From contig NC_060234.1 of NCBI RefSeq assembly GCF_021155775.2, positions 3,782,001 through 3,846,000 of the forward strand: a stretch of 64,000 bases of DNA, in the 5' to 3' direction. The translations under genes were made by a program, and so were the position numbers. How positions within the stretch are numbered: the first letter of the stretch is position 1; each line of letters begins with the position of its first letter. Below, one piece after another: positions 63,801 to 64,000 of this stretch. A model generated the notes under the pieces. The model had not been told where the DNA came from and searched no databases. It saw nothing but the letters and a program-made list of their open reading frames with translations. The stretch is from Neodiprion pinetum. Its lineage: Eukaryota; Arthropoda; Insecta; Hymenoptera; Diprionidae.

Positions 63801-64000
63801 ATTTCATTCGCACTGCGATGCACTGACGTTGAGTGAGCGAAACTTTGATGATAATTTTAGACGGAACACTCCGCGAAGCGTGTGCGTAGTAAAATTTCTA
63901 TCATCTGAAATACGGCAAAATTTTCCCATACCGGAAATTCTGCATGAGGCGATGAGAAGAAGAATAAAAAAAAAACACATGAGTGCGTGCTTTGGGTTGA
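60883..64000 (-). other. Upstream region of Octbeta1R (5'UTR, intron or promoter)
   Basis: No coding exon is recognised. It should include the 5'UTR and either the promoter or a 5' intron. The start of the first exon cannot be located: there is no clear TATA/Inr arrangement and no confident acceptor near the ATG. It contains an 85-bp direct repeat (61581-61750) and small open frames without family resemblance. Confidence 0.4.
61581..61750 (+). repeat. 85-bp direct repeat, two units
   Basis: Units start at 61581 (TCCCAGCACCGAATCTATAT) and 61666 (TCCCAATACTGGATCCAGAT). Both continue with CGATTAC and AGAxTAAAAAGAACCAA. Confidence 0.65.

Noticed and set aside
1..64000. tRNA, rRNA or CRISPR array
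   Set aside because: I found no cloverleaf with A and B boxes, no rRNA-like block, and no regularly spaced identical repeats. The regular repeats present are microsatellites or inverted-repeat elements.

Overview
The window is animal, almost certainly insect, nuclear DNA. It is AT-rich, with intron-split genes, very long non-coding stretches, many microsatellites and many short inverted-repeat (MITE or foldback) elements. Both recognisable genes are beta-adrenergic-like octopamine receptors, a family of arthropod biogenic-amine GPCRs. The repeat content and CpG-containing composition would fit a hymenopteran, but I cannot assign the order from sequence alone.

Layout. (1) 1-20729, plus strand: the 3' part of one octopamine receptor gene (Octbeta2R-like). 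Only two coding exons are visible: a TM6 exon (15442-15553) and the terminal TM7/C-tail exon (20519-20729). Splice sites and phases fit exactly. TM1-TM5 must lie upstream of base 1, so 1-15441 is read as intron. (2) 20730 to about 24300: probable 3'UTR or downstream flank. (3) About 24300-33000: intergenic DNA with foldback elements and MITE copies. (4) About 33000-47500: a block of more balanced composition with few homopolymers. It contains unassigned open stretches on the minus strand (best 41923-42600) that may be decayed coding sequence. (5) About 47500-56463: AT-rich, microsatellite-rich DNA that may be a long 3'UTR or flank of the next gene. (6) 56464-60788, minus strand: Octbeta1R. One large exon encodes all seven membrane segments. 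A 91-bp terminal coding exon, too short to stand out as an ORF, encodes an alternative 29-residue C-tail. (7) 60789-64000: upstream region of Octbeta1R.

The two receptor genes are convergent (tail to tail), with about 36 kb between their last coding exons, which suggests an ancient tandem or inverted duplication. Both receptors are expected to sit in the plasma membrane of octopamine-responsive cells and, by family knowledge, to raise cAMP through Gs. The most useful new observation is the hidden Octbeta1R 3' exon. Donor and acceptor both carry the same GTACGAT string, so the spliced and the intron-retained mRNAs encode the same Arg-Tyr-Asp and then diverge. Most of the remaining structure is a diverse set of palindromic or foldback repeat families, several present in two or more copies here.
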